A stretch of 64,000 bases of DNA from a virus, in the IMG/VR virus record IMGVR_UViG_3300025570_000011, positions 1 to 64,000 of that record. One strand, given 5' to 3'. A program made the position numbers and the translations under genes. The notes beneath the pieces were generated by a model. That model did not search any database. It was not told the DNA's origin and worked only from the letters and a program-made list of their open reading frames with translations. Below are positions 52,246 to 59,083 of the stretch, in pieces; the first letter of the stretch is position 1, and every line of letters begins with the position of its first letter.

Positions 52246-52416
52246 ATGTGGGAATTATGGTGTAAATCAATTGGGCAGAAAGCTTATACTGATAATCGTA
52301 AAGCCGATCGCGTTGCTATTGTAAGAAGTGTATGGATATTACTTAATATGATTACATGTGTCTTTATTATATTAAACGCTATTGCTACACACGGTTGGTC
52401 ACTGTTTGGTATATAA
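52246..52416 (+). CDS. 56-aa single-pass membrane protein
   Basis: A short frame between two exact late promoters. It encodes a basic N-terminal half (KAYTDNRKADRVAIVR) and one hydrophobic helix (VWILLNMITCVFIILNAIA). The promoter at leaderless spacing before it and a stop codon nested in the next promoter argue that it is real. A holin-like or virion membrane role is possible but not shown. Confidence 0.6.
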   Translation: MWELWCKSIGQKAYTDNRKADRVAIVRSVWILLNMITCVFIILNAIATHGWSLFGI

Positions 52417-52419
52417 ATA
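52412..52419 (+). promoter_or_regulatory. Late promoter nested in an upstream stop codon
   Basis: Exact TATAAATA containing the TAA stop of the 56-aa gene, with 9 bases to the ATG at 52429; the predicted leader is 4 nt. Confidence 0.75.
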
Positions 52420-52428
52420 TATTTAGTT

Positions 52429-53178
52429 ATGGCAACATTATATGAATTAGTAGAATCCGTTTATAATGAAAATGATGCGGCATATCCGTATAGGACATTA
52501 AACGTCCCGCTTAATAATTTAAAAAGCGTAAGCACATCAAAAATCGGTATTTTTACAAATGGTTTATCTGGAGGAGAACCACCAAACACAACGGTGGAGG
52601 ATGCTATTGTGGCTTATCATAATGAGATTGGTTTTTTAGGAGATACCATTGATGATATGAATGCTGCAGCACAACTTCATTATAATGATTGGTGGAAAGA
52701 AAATCCTAGTACTGACAACTTTAGTAGTTATAAAATTACACCCAATGTTTTAACTGGCGGAGATAAGACAAAAATAAAGATACTTACAGAAAGTAACTTA
52801 CCGCTACCAGATGAACAAGACACCTTTTTTTATAAAGGCAGACAAACTTGGGCGGACGACGTAGGAAACTTAGCAGGTTGGATATCTCAGATAAATGCGC
52901 AAGAGCCTTTAGTTAGCGCTATCTCTAATGGTGGTACGGCTTCGCAAACAACCACAACAAACATAAATGCTGCAAAAGCAATTATAACTGCAGCGAAAAA
53001 CTTAGTATCTTCAATAAATAGTAGCTTTGACGGTTTCGCCGCTCAGGAACGCGTTGCTTGGGATGAAGCTATTAGATATAACCAAGCTTATTCATATGTT
53101 GCATTTTTAGAAAATAATGCGGATGATCCTGCGGTTCAGGATTTAAGAAGTAAATTTTCTGATAATTTACCAACATAA
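52429..53178 (+). CDS. Probable virion protein
   Basis: A 249-residue protein, acidic and mostly helical, with an Ala/Asn/Thr-rich middle (ASQTTTTNINAAKAIITAAK). No family recognised. The late promoter and composition favour a structural role. Confidence 0.5.
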   Translation: MATLYELVESVYNENDAAYPYRTLNVPLNNLKSVSTSKIGIFTNGLSGGEPPNTTVEDAIVAYHNEIGFLGDTIDDMNAAAQLHYNDWWKENPSTDNFSSYKITPNVLTGGDKTKIKILTESNLPLPDEQDTFFYKGRQTWADDVGNLAGWISQINAQEPLVSAISNGGTASQTTTTNINAAKAIITAAKNLVSSINSSFDGFAAQERVAWDEAIRYNQAYSYVAFLENNADDPAVQDLRSKFSDNLPT

Positions 53179-53183
53179 TATTG

Positions 53184-53212
53184 TTTACATCTGCGTAAAT
53201 ATAGTATATAAT
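53184..53212 (+). promoter_or_regulatory. Sigma70-type promoter
   Basis: TTTACA, 17-base spacer, TATAAT, with a predicted leader of about 30 nt to the ATG at 53249. The -35 overlaps a small inverted repeat (TTTAC/GTAAA). It probably also transcribes the tRNA. Confidence 0.75.
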
Positions 53213-53248
53213 ATATCTATGGTTAGCCAAGTGGTTTAACTTTTAATT

Positions 53249-53476
53249 ATGAATAAGTCAGAAGTAAATAAGCGATTGGAGTCAATTGACAAGTATGCAA
53301 AGTCAATTCAAGAATTAAGCGATCTTCAGGAAAAGTTGTATGGTGAACTACTGCTTGAATTGCAAGATACAAATGAACATTATTTAGATTTAGTGTTTGA
53401 TTATTGTTATAACGGAGGTCCTTATACAAAGAAGGTGTTGCAAAATTATATTCTAAAAGAATTTGTAAATGAATAA
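53249..53476 (+). CDS. Hypothetical early protein
   Basis: A 75-residue acidic, helical protein (QELSDLQEKLYGELLLELQ). First gene after an early-type promoter and 6 bases before the tRNA. Not recognised. Confidence 0.45.
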   Translation: MNKSEVNKRLESIDKYAKSIQELSDLQEKLYGELLLELQDTNEHYLDLVFDYCYNGGPYTKKVLQNYILKEFVNE

Positions 53477-53482
53477 TTTAAA

Positions 53483-53557
53483 GGGGGTATAGCTCAGTTG
53501 GTTAGTAGCGGGGTGCTCATAACGCCTAGGTCACTGGTTCGAGTCCAGTTGCCCCTA
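53483..53557 (+). tRNA. tRNA with CAT anticodon (Met or lysidine-modified Ile)
   Basis: A full cloverleaf of 75 nt. Acceptor GGGGGTA pairs with TGCCCCT with a wobble G1-U72 pair. The D-arm has three pairs (GCT/AGC) and GGTTAG. The anticodon stem is GGGTG/CGCCT around CTCATAA (anticodon 53518-53520). The T-arm is ACTGG/CCAGT around TTCGAGT. Discriminator A is followed by CCT, so CCA is not fully encoded. The weak first pair recalls initiator tRNAs, but the anticodon stem lacks the three consecutive G-C pairs of initiators. Confidence 0.9.
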
Positions 53558-53563
53558 CCTTTT

Positions 53564-53571
53564 AATAAATA
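53564..53571 (+). promoter_or_regulatory. Probable late promoter, variant AATAAATA
   Basis: One mismatch, just after the tRNA, with 8 bases to the ATG at 53580. Confidence 0.4.
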
Positions 53572-53579
53572 GATATATA

Positions 53580-53852
53580 ATGCAGAATGAAAAAGAAAAA
53601 TATTATTGTGGAGCTTGGTGGGTACCAAAATTTATTAGAAAGATTTTAAGTTTTAAGTTTAATGCCAGTTGTAAAATTCATGATTTGGATTATATATCTA
53701 AAGACATTACTAGAGAAGAATCTGATGTTAAGTTTTTATTAAATATGATAAGGCAATCAAATGGAAGTGCATTCTTCGAAATTTGTGCTACGTTTTTTTA
53801 TATCTTTGTCAGAATATTGGGAAAGCTATCTTGGAGAAAACATAAAAAATAA
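53580..53852 (+). CDS. Phospholipase-A2-like small membrane protein
   Basis: A 90-residue protein. CKIHDLDYISKD at about residues 31-42 resembles the PLA2 active-site helix (CxxHDxxY), followed by REESDVKFLLNMI, where Asp in the second helix corresponds to the (A/S)D..F motif of bacterial and phage PLA2-like domains. A hydrophobic stretch (FFEICATFFYIFVRIL) and a basic end follow. If active it would attack phospholipids, for instance at lysis or entry. The assignment rests on short motifs. Confidence 0.45.
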   Translation: MQNEKEKYYCGAWWVPKFIRKILSFKFNASCKIHDLDYISKDITREESDVKFLLNMIRQSNGSAFFEICATFFYIFVRILGKLSWRKHKK

Positions 53853-54034
53853 TGAGTAAAGAAAAAGTAAAGTCGGCTTGGGTATATGTTAAAAAGAAAA
53901 ACACATGGGTTGATGTAGATGACGTTGAGTTTTTAAATATCAGCGAAAATATATTTGGTCATGATGAAATGAACTTTAAATATAAAGGTAAACAATATTC
54001 TTCCACAATTGCAATAGGAAGTAAACCTAGTTAA
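53852..54034 (+). CDS. Hypothetical protein
   Basis: A 60-residue protein with a strand pattern (SAWVYVKKKNTWVDVDDVEFLNI). Its ATG overlaps the previous stop by one base, so the two are translationally linked. Unrecognised. Confidence 0.45.
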   Translation: MSKEKVKSAWVYVKKKNTWVDVDDVEFLNISENIFGHDEMNFKYKGKQYSSTIAIGSKPS

Positions 54035-54052
54035 TATTAAAACTATTTTATT

Positions 54053-54661
54053 ATGAAAACAATCGAAGATTATATTATTGTTCTTGATAACGTTCTACCA
54101 AAGAAGTTATGTAAAGATATTATCGGTACATATGATTCTATTAATGATGATGACGATTTAAAAGTAAGTCGTGATACTGATTTTATGAGGTTCTCTGAAA
54201 TCAATATGATAGACCATCCAGCATATAATGAGAATATTACTTCTAAGTTTATTCAATATATGCAACATGCAAACTTTAAGTATTTTGATGAGACGTGCGA
54301 TAACCTTAAACAAAGATTCTCTTGTTATGAAAGGTTTAATGATTATGAAGCGCCAAGAGTTAAACGATATGAACCTAATAAAGGTAAATTTGATTGGCAT
54401 ATTGATAGCGCAAGTGTTGAATCAATGAGACGTGCTCTCGTTATGTTTTGGTATCTTAATGATGTAGAAGAAGGCGGCGAAACTATATTTGATCTTGGAG
54501 ATGGAAAAACGTTAAGAGTTAAACCAAAAGCTGGACGCGTTGTTTGTTTTCCGCCATTCTTTATGTTTCCTCATATGGGAGCGACTCCTATCTCTGGTCC
54601 TAAATATGTAGTATCATCATATGTATGTTTACCAGAAGTATATGGTCAATCATGTGATTAA
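54053..54661 (+). CDS. 2OG-Fe(II) dioxygenase (prolyl-hydroxylase-like)
   Basis: A 202-residue double-stranded beta-helix enzyme using 2-oxoglutarate, O2 and Fe(II). Iron ligands: H116 and D118 (FDWHIDS) and H174 (MFPHMGAT). The 2OG-binding basic residue should be the Lys in ISGPKYVVSSYV. LVMFWYLNDVEEGGET and VKPKAGRVVCFPP are the conserved strands between. T4-like marine phages often carry such genes; substrates (protein, nucleic acid or lipid) are usually unknown. Confidence 0.85.
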   Translation: MKTIEDYIIVLDNVLPKKLCKDIIGTYDSINDDDDLKVSRDTDFMRFSEINMIDHPAYNENITSKFIQYMQHANFKYFDETCDNLKQRFSCYERFNDYEAPRVKRYEPNKGKFDWHIDSASVESMRRALVMFWYLNDVEEGGETIFDLGDGKTLRVKPKAGRVVCFPPFFMFPHMGATPISGPKYVVSSYVCLPEVYGQSCD

Positions 54662-54665
54662 TATA

Positions 54666-54694
54666 TTTACATTCACACAGTTTTATGATATAAT
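54666..54694 (+). promoter_or_regulatory. Sigma70-type promoter, leaderless spacing
   Basis: TTTACA, 17-base spacer, TATAAT, ending 7 bases before the ATG at 54701. As at uvsE, the expected +1 is the A of the start codon. Confidence 0.75.
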
Positions 54695-54700
54695 ATTTTT

Positions 54701-54934
54701 ATGAACGAAGTTAATTACAAGAAAAGAAAGTGGCTAATAAAAGATGGTAATAAAGAAACCATCGTTGAAGGCCTTACCGAAAGAGGAGTCCTTGGTGTTT
54801 ATTATAAGGTTGGCCGATTTGGTTTGGGTAAAGATTGGCAATTTACGAAACTAAAAACTGGATGGATTATTGCGGCAGACGCCAGTGAAAAACCATTCTA
54901 TAGAAGAAAAATTAAGTTAAAAGAAATTGAATAA
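54701..54934 (+). CDS. Hypothetical protein with own early promoter
   Basis: A 77-residue basic, strand-rich protein (KRKWLIKDGNKETIVEGL, then KLKTGWIIAADAS). Unrecognised. Its private promoter and predicted leaderless message suggest early expression. Confidence 0.5.
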   Translation: MNEVNYKKRKWLIKDGNKETIVEGLTERGVLGVYYKVGRFGLGKDWQFTKLKTGWIIAADASEKPFYRRKIKLKEIE

Positions 54935-54937
54935 ATA
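54930..54937 (+). promoter_or_regulatory. Probable late promoter, variant AATAAATA
   Basis: One mismatch; contains the TAA stop of the gene before. There are 7 bases to the ATG at 54945. Confidence 0.4.
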
Positions 54938-54944
54938 ATTTGAA

Positions 54945-55202
54945 ATGACAAACTATAATCATTCAGACGCAGGAAAGGGTTCTCAAGATAGAAGCAGTGT
55001 TGCGGCTCGTTCAGCTTCGCCATTATGGAAACAAGTTCGATTAGAAAACGGTGCAGCTTTAGAACCTATGGAAGCAGCATCAGCATTAAATAAAATAATT
55101 TCTATTATTCAAGAACACGTGATTGATAACGTTGAAATTGACCATGAAATAAAATCTAAATTTGTTGATTGGGATCACACATATATTAACAGTAAATTAT
55201 AA
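54945..55202 (+). CDS. Hypothetical late protein
   Basis: An 85-residue protein. A polar N-terminus (SDAGKGSQDRSSVAARSAS) precedes a helical part (AASALNKIISIIQEHVID). Unrecognised. The stop is nested in the next late promoter. Confidence 0.45.
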   Translation: MTNYNHSDAGKGSQDRSSVAARSASPLWKQVRLENGAALEPMEAASALNKIISIIQEHVIDNVEIDHEIKSKFVDWDHTYINSKL

Positions 55203-55205
55203 ATA
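55198..55205 (+). promoter_or_regulatory. Late promoter nested in an upstream stop codon
   Basis: Exact TATAAATA containing the TAA at 55200-55202, with 9 bases to the ATG at 55215. Confidence 0.75.
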
Positions 55206-55214
55206 AAAATAGAT

Positions 55215-55568
55215 ATGAAAAAAGAAAAAAATAATAAAGGTATTAAAGGCCTATGGAAACGGATGTCACGTGCGATCTTTGGTAGAGGATGGGCTGATAT
55301 AAATGTTGAACAAGAGGTATTTGAATGTTCTGTTTGCGGCGCACACTTATTGGTAAACCCAGCAGAACTTAGTAAAGATCTAAACGGCGGATGCGAATTT
55401 TGTAAAGGAGTTGATCCTAAAGCAAAAAAGAAATCTACTAAAAAGAAATCCACTAAGAAGAAAACTACTTCTAAAAAGAAAGCTACTACTAAAAAGAAAA
55501 CTACTACTAAAAAGGCTGCTGCTGAAAATAAAGTAGTTAAAAAGAAAACCCCTAAAATGAATTTTTAA
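55215..55568 (+). CDS. Zinc-ribbon protein with Lys/Thr-rich histone-like tail
   Basis: A 117-residue protein. ECSVCGAHLL and GGCEFCKG form a zinc ribbon at residues ~36-60. The second half is a Lys-rich tail with KKKSTKKKTT-type repeats, like the end of the ClpP-like protein and reminiscent of histone H1 tails. It would bind nucleic acid non-specifically. A late promoter before it and a terminator after it make it a one-gene unit. It could be a packaged DNA-binding protein. Confidence 0.6.
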   Translation: MKKEKNNKGIKGLWKRMSRAIFGRGWADINVEQEVFECSVCGAHLLVNPAELSKDLNGGCEFCKGVDPKAKKKSTKKKSTKKKTTSKKKATTKKKTTTKKAAAENKVVKKKTPKMNF

Positions 55569-55591
55569 TAGTTTTAGTAAATCTTTATTTT

Positions 55592-55619
55592 AAATGCGGT
55601 GTAATAACCGCATTTTTTT
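55592..55619 (+). terminator. Rho-independent terminator
   Basis: AAATGCGGT and ACCGCATTT form a 9-bp stem with a GTAATA loop, followed by a T-run. It ends the gene at 55568. Confidence 0.85.
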
Positions 55620-55637
55620 GTTTAAAAATTAAAGTTA

Positions 55638-55645
55638 TATAAATA
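55638..55645 (+). promoter_or_regulatory. Late promoter, leaderless spacing
   Basis: Exact TATAAATA with 5 bases to the ATG at 55651; the predicted +1 is the start codon. Confidence 0.8.
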
Positions 55646-55650
55646 ATTTT

Positions 55651-56028
55651 ATGAGTGAAGCATCTGATACCGCTAAAAAGAATGCTAATTATATTAGTTT
55701 TGGTACTATTACATTTTTGATTGGTATATTAGTAGCATCTCTTACGATGTATACTTTTATGGAAGGACGAATCGCAAAAGAAGTTCAAGAGTCAATGAGA
55801 CTAGCTCAGCTTGAGCAACAAGTTAAATCTGAGAATGAAGCCGCCGCTGAAAGAAATAAAGCTCTGAAAGATCAAATCTGGGTAAGCGATCAAAATGTTA
55901 AAAGCCAACTATTGGATTTTTCAAATAGAATATCAACCTTAGAAGCAAGAGTTTCATCATTCCCACAAGGAGCATTAGGATCTCCAATGCTTAAAAGCTT
56001 TAATGTTAAAGAAACTACTGACAAATGA
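55651..56028 (+). CDS. Inner-membrane protein with coiled coil
   Basis: A 125-residue protein: a polar N-terminus, one transmembrane helix (ISFGTITFLIGILVASLTMY, about residues 15-34), then a long Glu/Gln-rich coiled coil (VQESMRLAQLEQQVKSENEA). This topology (N-terminal anchor, periplasmic coiled coil) is that of inner spanins, and its stop overlaps a secreted-protein gene. However, the partner has no lipobox, so a spanin pair is only a possibility. Confidence 0.55.
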   Translation: MSEASDTAKKNANYISFGTITFLIGILVASLTMYTFMEGRIAKEVQESMRLAQLEQQVKSENEAAAERNKALKDQIWVSDQNVKSQLLDFSNRISTLEARVSSFPQGALGSPMLKSFNVKETTDK

Positions 56029-56270
56029 AATCATTTTTAATACTAATTTCTATACTATGTTTCGGTTTCATATTAACAGATACAGTACATGGTTATTACA
56101 ATACTTTTAATAGTAATGGTCAAAATGTAAATATAAAGCTAGTTGGGTATGACCCAGTTTGTAGATGTCCGATATATATTAAGTGGACCTTAGTCGGATA
56201 TGACTATTATGGAAGACCTCTTTTTGCATGGCGCACGATGCCAATTATACATAAATGCCGTCGTCGGTAA
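56025..56270 (+). CDS. Small secreted protein
   Basis: An 81-residue protein beginning MKSFLILISILCFGFIL, a signal peptide (not the capsid leader, despite MKSF), with a likely cut after TVHG. The mature part is basic and aromatic, with a repeated VGYDPVCR / VGYDYYGR pair and three Cys. Overlaps the previous gene by ATGA. Possibly works with it at the envelope. Confidence 0.55.
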   Translation: MKSFLILISILCFGFILTDTVHGYYNTFNSNGQNVNIKLVGYDPVCRCPIYIKWTLVGYDYYGRPLFAWRTMPIIHKCRRR

Positions 56271-56340
56271 GTATAATATTCTGCTAAATATGCACAGATG
56301 CGTATTTTAGCCTAAAAATCTCTGTTTTTGGAGAGTTTGA

Positions 56341-56362
56341 AACCCTATATTCTACGGGGGTT
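56341..56362 (+). other. Hairpin upstream of early promoter, copy 2
   Basis: AACCC and GGGTT around TATATTCTACGG; the hairpin at 16079 has the same ATTCTA core. A second small hairpin (CTCT/AGAG) lies just before it, near 56320-56335. No U-run follows. Confidence 0.4.
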
Positions 56363-56369
56363 CCAGAAC

Positions 56370-56432
56370 AAAATGTGCATTTTGTGAATTATTTTATTTA
56401 CAAATGCGCTATTTTATGGTATAATATATCTA
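56370..56432 (+). repeat. Early-promoter module, copy 2
   Basis: Near-identical to 16105-16167 over about 63 bases, including the full promoter. The rest of the intergenic region 56271-56469 is not conserved apart from the hairpin core. Confidence 0.75.
56397..56425 (+). promoter_or_regulatory. Sigma70-type early promoter
   Basis: TTTACA, 17-base spacer, TATAAT. Drives the small genes from 56470. The leader is about 38 nt, C-rich (AAGCCAACCGCC) like that of the matching promoter at 16132. Confidence 0.8.
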
Positions 56433-56469
56433 CAAGGAAGGCACGAAACAAGCCAACCGCCACTACATT

Positions 56470-56667
56470 ATGATAAATCCAACTATTACATTTACCGCAA
56501 CCGACTTCAAATTTGCTGAACAGCACGGTCTTACTCTCGATGATTTGGCCGCCTTTAAAGCGGAAATGCTGATTGAAGATGAACTGGAGCGCGAATTTAT
56601 TTTGAAAAAGGAACGTGAAAAAATGGAAGAAAGCTTTTCGACAATGGCCGTTTATCCCGCTTGGTAA
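56470..56667 (+). CDS. Small early protein, helical
   Basis: A 65-residue acidic protein: FAEQHGLTLDDLAAFKAEML, then EREFILKKEREKMEE. The first part has the length and pattern of a small helix-turn-helix, but I do not claim one. First gene of the second early operon. Confidence 0.5.
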   Translation: MINPTITFTATDFKFAEQHGLTLDDLAAFKAEMLIEDELEREFILKKEREKMEESFSTMAVYPAW

Positions 56668-56695
56668 TTACTAAAAAATTTAAAACTATTATATT

Positions 56696-57064
56696 ATGAA
56701 AAACGAAGACATTAATAAAGGTGACGCAGTTCGCCACATCGAGACAGGTATGATTTATAAAGCTGAGTACCTCATTGAGGGAGAAAAGATATGGGCTGGG
56801 CACGAAGACAACGAATACGAAGCAGACGTGTTTTTCGAAGCTGCAGACGTTGAGCGCGTAAGTCACAATTTGAATGTAAGTGATAAAGTTCATTATGAAA
56901 TTCCTGAAGAAGTTATGGATATTGTTGAAGGCCATATCATTACAAATAAGCAATTGAAATGCCAACATAATCGCGAAATCCTTGATGAGATTATTGAAGA
57001 CCTAATTCAATATAGGCTGACTCTGCCGACCGTTAATGATTTGGAAAGTGTAAATGTTCTTTAA
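56696..57064 (+). CDS. Hypothetical early protein
   Basis: A 122-residue acidic protein with a strand-rich first half (GDAVRHIETGMIYKAEYLI) that looks like a small SH3-like barrel and a helical second half. Unassigned. Confidence 0.5.
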   Translation: MKNEDINKGDAVRHIETGMIYKAEYLIEGEKIWAGHEDNEYEADVFFEAADVERVSHNLNVSDKVHYEIPEEVMDIVEGHIITNKQLKCQHNREILDEIIEDLIQYRLTLPTVNDLESVNVL

Positions 57065-57084
57065 ATTAACTAAACTAATATATT

Positions 57085-57369
57085 ATGAAAATACAAATAC
57101 TAATAACAACACAGACAAAGGAATGGTACGGTTGCGAAGATCACGTTGGTGAATCTGGTCATGGCCGATACAAAATGAAAGGTGGTGCTGACTTCGTGGT
57201 AGAAGTTCCCCAATCAACCTTCATGTACAATGAAGATATTATCAGAGAAGCCTTCAACAAGAAGTACGATACGGAAGGTTCGTTTTTCCGATATCAATAC
57301 ATCAGGGCCGATCCTTATTATGAACCTGAGTTTATTACTCTTGATATTAAATCAAAAATTACAAACTAA
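57085..57369 (+). CDS. Hypothetical early protein
   Basis: A 94-residue protein with a strand start (MKIQILITTQTKEW) and a middle rich in Gly and Tyr. Unrecognised. The start is of the TATATTATG type. Confidence 0.45.
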   Translation: MKIQILITTQTKEWYGCEDHVGESGHGRYKMKGGADFVVEVPQSTFMYNEDIIREAFNKKYDTEGSFFRYQYIRADPYYEPEFITLDIKSKITN

Positions 57370-57372
57370 ATT

Positions 57373-57579
57373 ATGACAATGGATATAAGTGAGCTGGTTA
57401 GCTTTAAAATTGATGTGGAAAAAATCAATATCGAAGAAGTAATGAAGCATCGGTATAAGATTCTAAAAGCACGAAAGCTCACACATGAAAAAATCGCTTT
57501 AGAAGATTGGGATGATAAAGAAATGTGGGACGCCTTTAAAAAGAATCAGGCAAATAGTATATTACAAATTGAACTTTAA
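57373..57579 (+). CDS. Hypothetical early protein
   Basis: A 68-residue charged helical protein. The ATG at 57373 is 3 bases after the previous stop; a second ATG two codons on is also possible. Unrecognised. Confidence 0.45.
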   Translation: MTMDISELVSFKIDVEKINIEEVMKHRYKILKARKLTHEKIALEDWDDKEMWDAFKKNQANSILQIEL

Positions 57580-57585
57580 ATTATT

Positions 57586-57933
57586 ATGGGATTAGATCAA
57601 ACAGGTTACGCAAAGGATAAAGACGGCAATGAAATTGAATTGCAATATTGGCGAAAGCATAATGCTCTTGAAGGCTGGATGGCTTCAATCTATGTTAATC
57701 ATAAAGGTGGTAAGGAAAGTTTTAATTGTGTGGAAATTGAACTTATTGAAGATGAGATTGATATGCTGGAAGAAGCCGTTCTACTAAAGGAACTACCAGT
57801 CACCGCAGGTTTCTTTTTTGGATCCGATACATCACGAGATGAATATAATTTTAGACAGGATTTAGAATTTATAGATAAAGCTCGTAAAGAGTTTAAAAAA
57901 GGTAATAAAATATACTATTCATCAAGCTGGTAA
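57586..57933 (+). CDS. Conserved phage/bacterial protein (MGLDQ family)
   Basis: A 115-residue protein of a family shared by phages and bacteria: MGLDQTGYAKD, ELQYWRKHNALEGWM, LPVTAGFFFG, then DLEFIDKARKEFKKGNKIYYSSSW. It is sometimes named phosphoglycerate kinase in databases, without basis. The function is unknown. Confidence 0.65.
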   Translation: MGLDQTGYAKDKDGNEIELQYWRKHNALEGWMASIYVNHKGGKESFNCVEIELIEDEIDMLEEAVLLKELPVTAGFFFGSDTSRDEYNFRQDLEFIDKARKEFKKGNKIYYSSSW

Positions 57934-58041
57934 AAATTTCGAACGTAAAGGCTACTACGTTACTGTAGTCTGTGGCTGGCTCCGGCTAAGAGTGATAGCG
58001 TAAGCAATGATTCACAGGGCAAACCTTTTAAATAAAACACT
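57934..58041 (+). other. Intergenic stretch with RNA-like folding potential
   Basis: 108 bases without a gene. TCTGTG and CACAGG can enclose a region with a GCTA/TAGC hairpin, and CTAC/GTAG pairs lie upstream. This could be a small RNA or a leader element for the 45-aa gene that follows. No known riboswitch is recognised. Confidence 0.3.
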
Positions 58042-58179
58042 ATGACAACTTTACAAATTTTAATAACTTTAGGTTCTTGCCTAGTTTCTATATGGATTAT
58101 CAGCTTAATTTGGTTTTTTATCGCTTTAGCATATGATATGTTAAAGGCTCAAGACGAAGATTATATTGATAAACCTTAA
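58042..58179 (+). CDS. 45-aa single-pass membrane protein
   Basis: A short frame encoding one long hydrophobic helix (LGSCLVSIWIISLIWFFIAL) and an acidic tail (KAQDEDYIDK). It ends 3 bases before the metallopeptidase start. A regulator of holin or another envelope effect is possible; nothing shows which. Confidence 0.5.
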   Translation: MTTLQILITLGSCLVSIWIISLIWFFIALAYDMLKAQDEDYIDKP

Positions 58180-58182
58180 CGT

Positions 58183-58611
58183 ATGAATCATATAGAAATA
58201 AATGGATCAACAAAAGATCGCAGAGAAATTGCTCAAAAGACGGTGGATTGGTTTTTAAAGAAATATTTACCTCGTTATAAAACGTTAGATATTACTGTTG
58301 ATATTATTGATTGCTATAAAACATCAAAAGCTTATGGCTATTGTGTAGCGATGGATGACAAACATCGGGAATTTAATATTGAGGTTGATAAAAGATTGCG
58401 TTTGTTTGATTTTGTGACTTCTCTTTGTCATGAATTGGTACATCTTAAACAATACGCTAAATTTGAAATTAAAGATGTTTCTTTAAATAAAATTAAATGG
58501 AAAAAAACCATATTTAAAGATACAGTTAAATATGATGATATGCCTTGGGAAAAAGAAGCATATAAACTCGAAACCCAATTAGCCATTCAATGCTTTGAAG
58601 ATTGTTTATAA
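58183..58611 (+). CDS. SprT/WSS1-like zinc metallopeptidase, copy B
   Basis: A 142-residue paralogue of the 5876-6310 product. HELVH is at residues 83-87 in LCHELVHLKQ, and the PWEKEA segment is in the same position. Outside the motifs the two differ widely, so the pair is an old duplication or was acquired twice. Copy A lies next to late genes and copy B at the end of the second early operon, which suggests use at different times. Confidence 0.7.
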   Translation: MNHIEINGSTKDRREIAQKTVDWFLKKYLPRYKTLDITVDIIDCYKTSKAYGYCVAMDDKHREFNIEVDKRLRLFDFVTSLCHELVHLKQYAKFEIKDVSLNKIKWKKTIFKDTVKYDDMPWEKEAYKLETQLAIQCFEDCL

Positions 58612-58614
58612 ATA
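58607..58614 (+). promoter_or_regulatory. Late promoter nested in an upstream stop codon
   Basis: Exact TATAAATA containing the TAA (58609-58611) of the metallopeptidase gene. It is the first of a tandem pair. Confidence 0.65.
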
Positions 58615-58620
58615 GTTTTA

Positions 58621-58628
58621 TATAAATA
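58621..58628 (+). promoter_or_regulatory. Late promoter, second of tandem pair
   Basis: Exact TATAAATA, 63 bases before the ATG at 58692. The two boxes stand 14 bases apart within a direct repeat of TATAAATAGTTTTA. Confidence 0.65.
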
Positions 58629-58629
58629 G

Positions 58630-58662
58630 TTTTATATTCGTTATGTTACGACGGATATAAAA
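58630..58662 (+). other. Hairpin in a late leader
   Basis: TTTTATAT/ATATAAAA with an inner TCGT/ACGA stem. It lies just after the tandem promoters, at the 5' end of the predicted transcript, where it could stabilise the message. Confidence 0.45.
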
Positions 58663-58691
58663 CTAATAATAAACAATAATATATAAGCAAA

Positions 58692-59030
58692 ATGAGCATA
58701 TTAGAAAATCAAAGAAGTCCTGTTTTATCAAATGGGGAACGTTCTGCAAGGCAAGTTAAACGCGCCACTTCGCAGATGGCGTATCAATTAATTAGATCTT
58801 GGCATCACGGTTGGGACCTCGTTTGGTCTGCTGAAGATCCAGCGGCAGTTTTAGCCGAGATTGGAACTGACGCCGCCGAAATTTTTGAACTCAATGAAGA
58901 GCTGATTTCATTTTTTGGTACCGCATTAGCCGGTCGTCGTCAAGAAGACCTTGATGAGATTATGGCTAAAGTTGCATTAAAGCCGGCTACAGAAACCGCC
59001 GAAGATGGTTCTGTAACTATCGTAGAATAA
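58692..59030 (+). CDS. Probable virion protein
   Basis: A 112-residue helical, acidic protein (QMAYQLIRSWHHGWDLVW, then AAVLAEIGTDAAEIFELNEEL). Similar small proteins occur beside fibre or baseplate genes of other phages, but I cannot name the family. Expressed from tandem late promoters with the longest late leader in the window. Confidence 0.5.
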   Translation: MSILENQRSPVLSNGERSARQVKRATSQMAYQLIRSWHHGWDLVWSAEDPAAVLAEIGTDAAEIFELNEELISFFGTALAGRRQEDLDEIMAKVALKPATETAEDGSVTIVE

Positions 59031-59083
59031 ATATTATTTGATAATGGGCAGTATTATATACTATCCCATTATCATGCTTTAAT

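Noticed and set aside
56025-56270. MKSF start read as another capsid-targeting leader
   Set aside because: The following residues form a hydrophobic signal peptide and there is no (L/I)xE site.
55651-56270. Inner/outer spanin pair
   Set aside because: The first gene has inner-spanin topology, but the overlapping partner has a plain signal peptide and no lipobox, so I did not name them as spanins.
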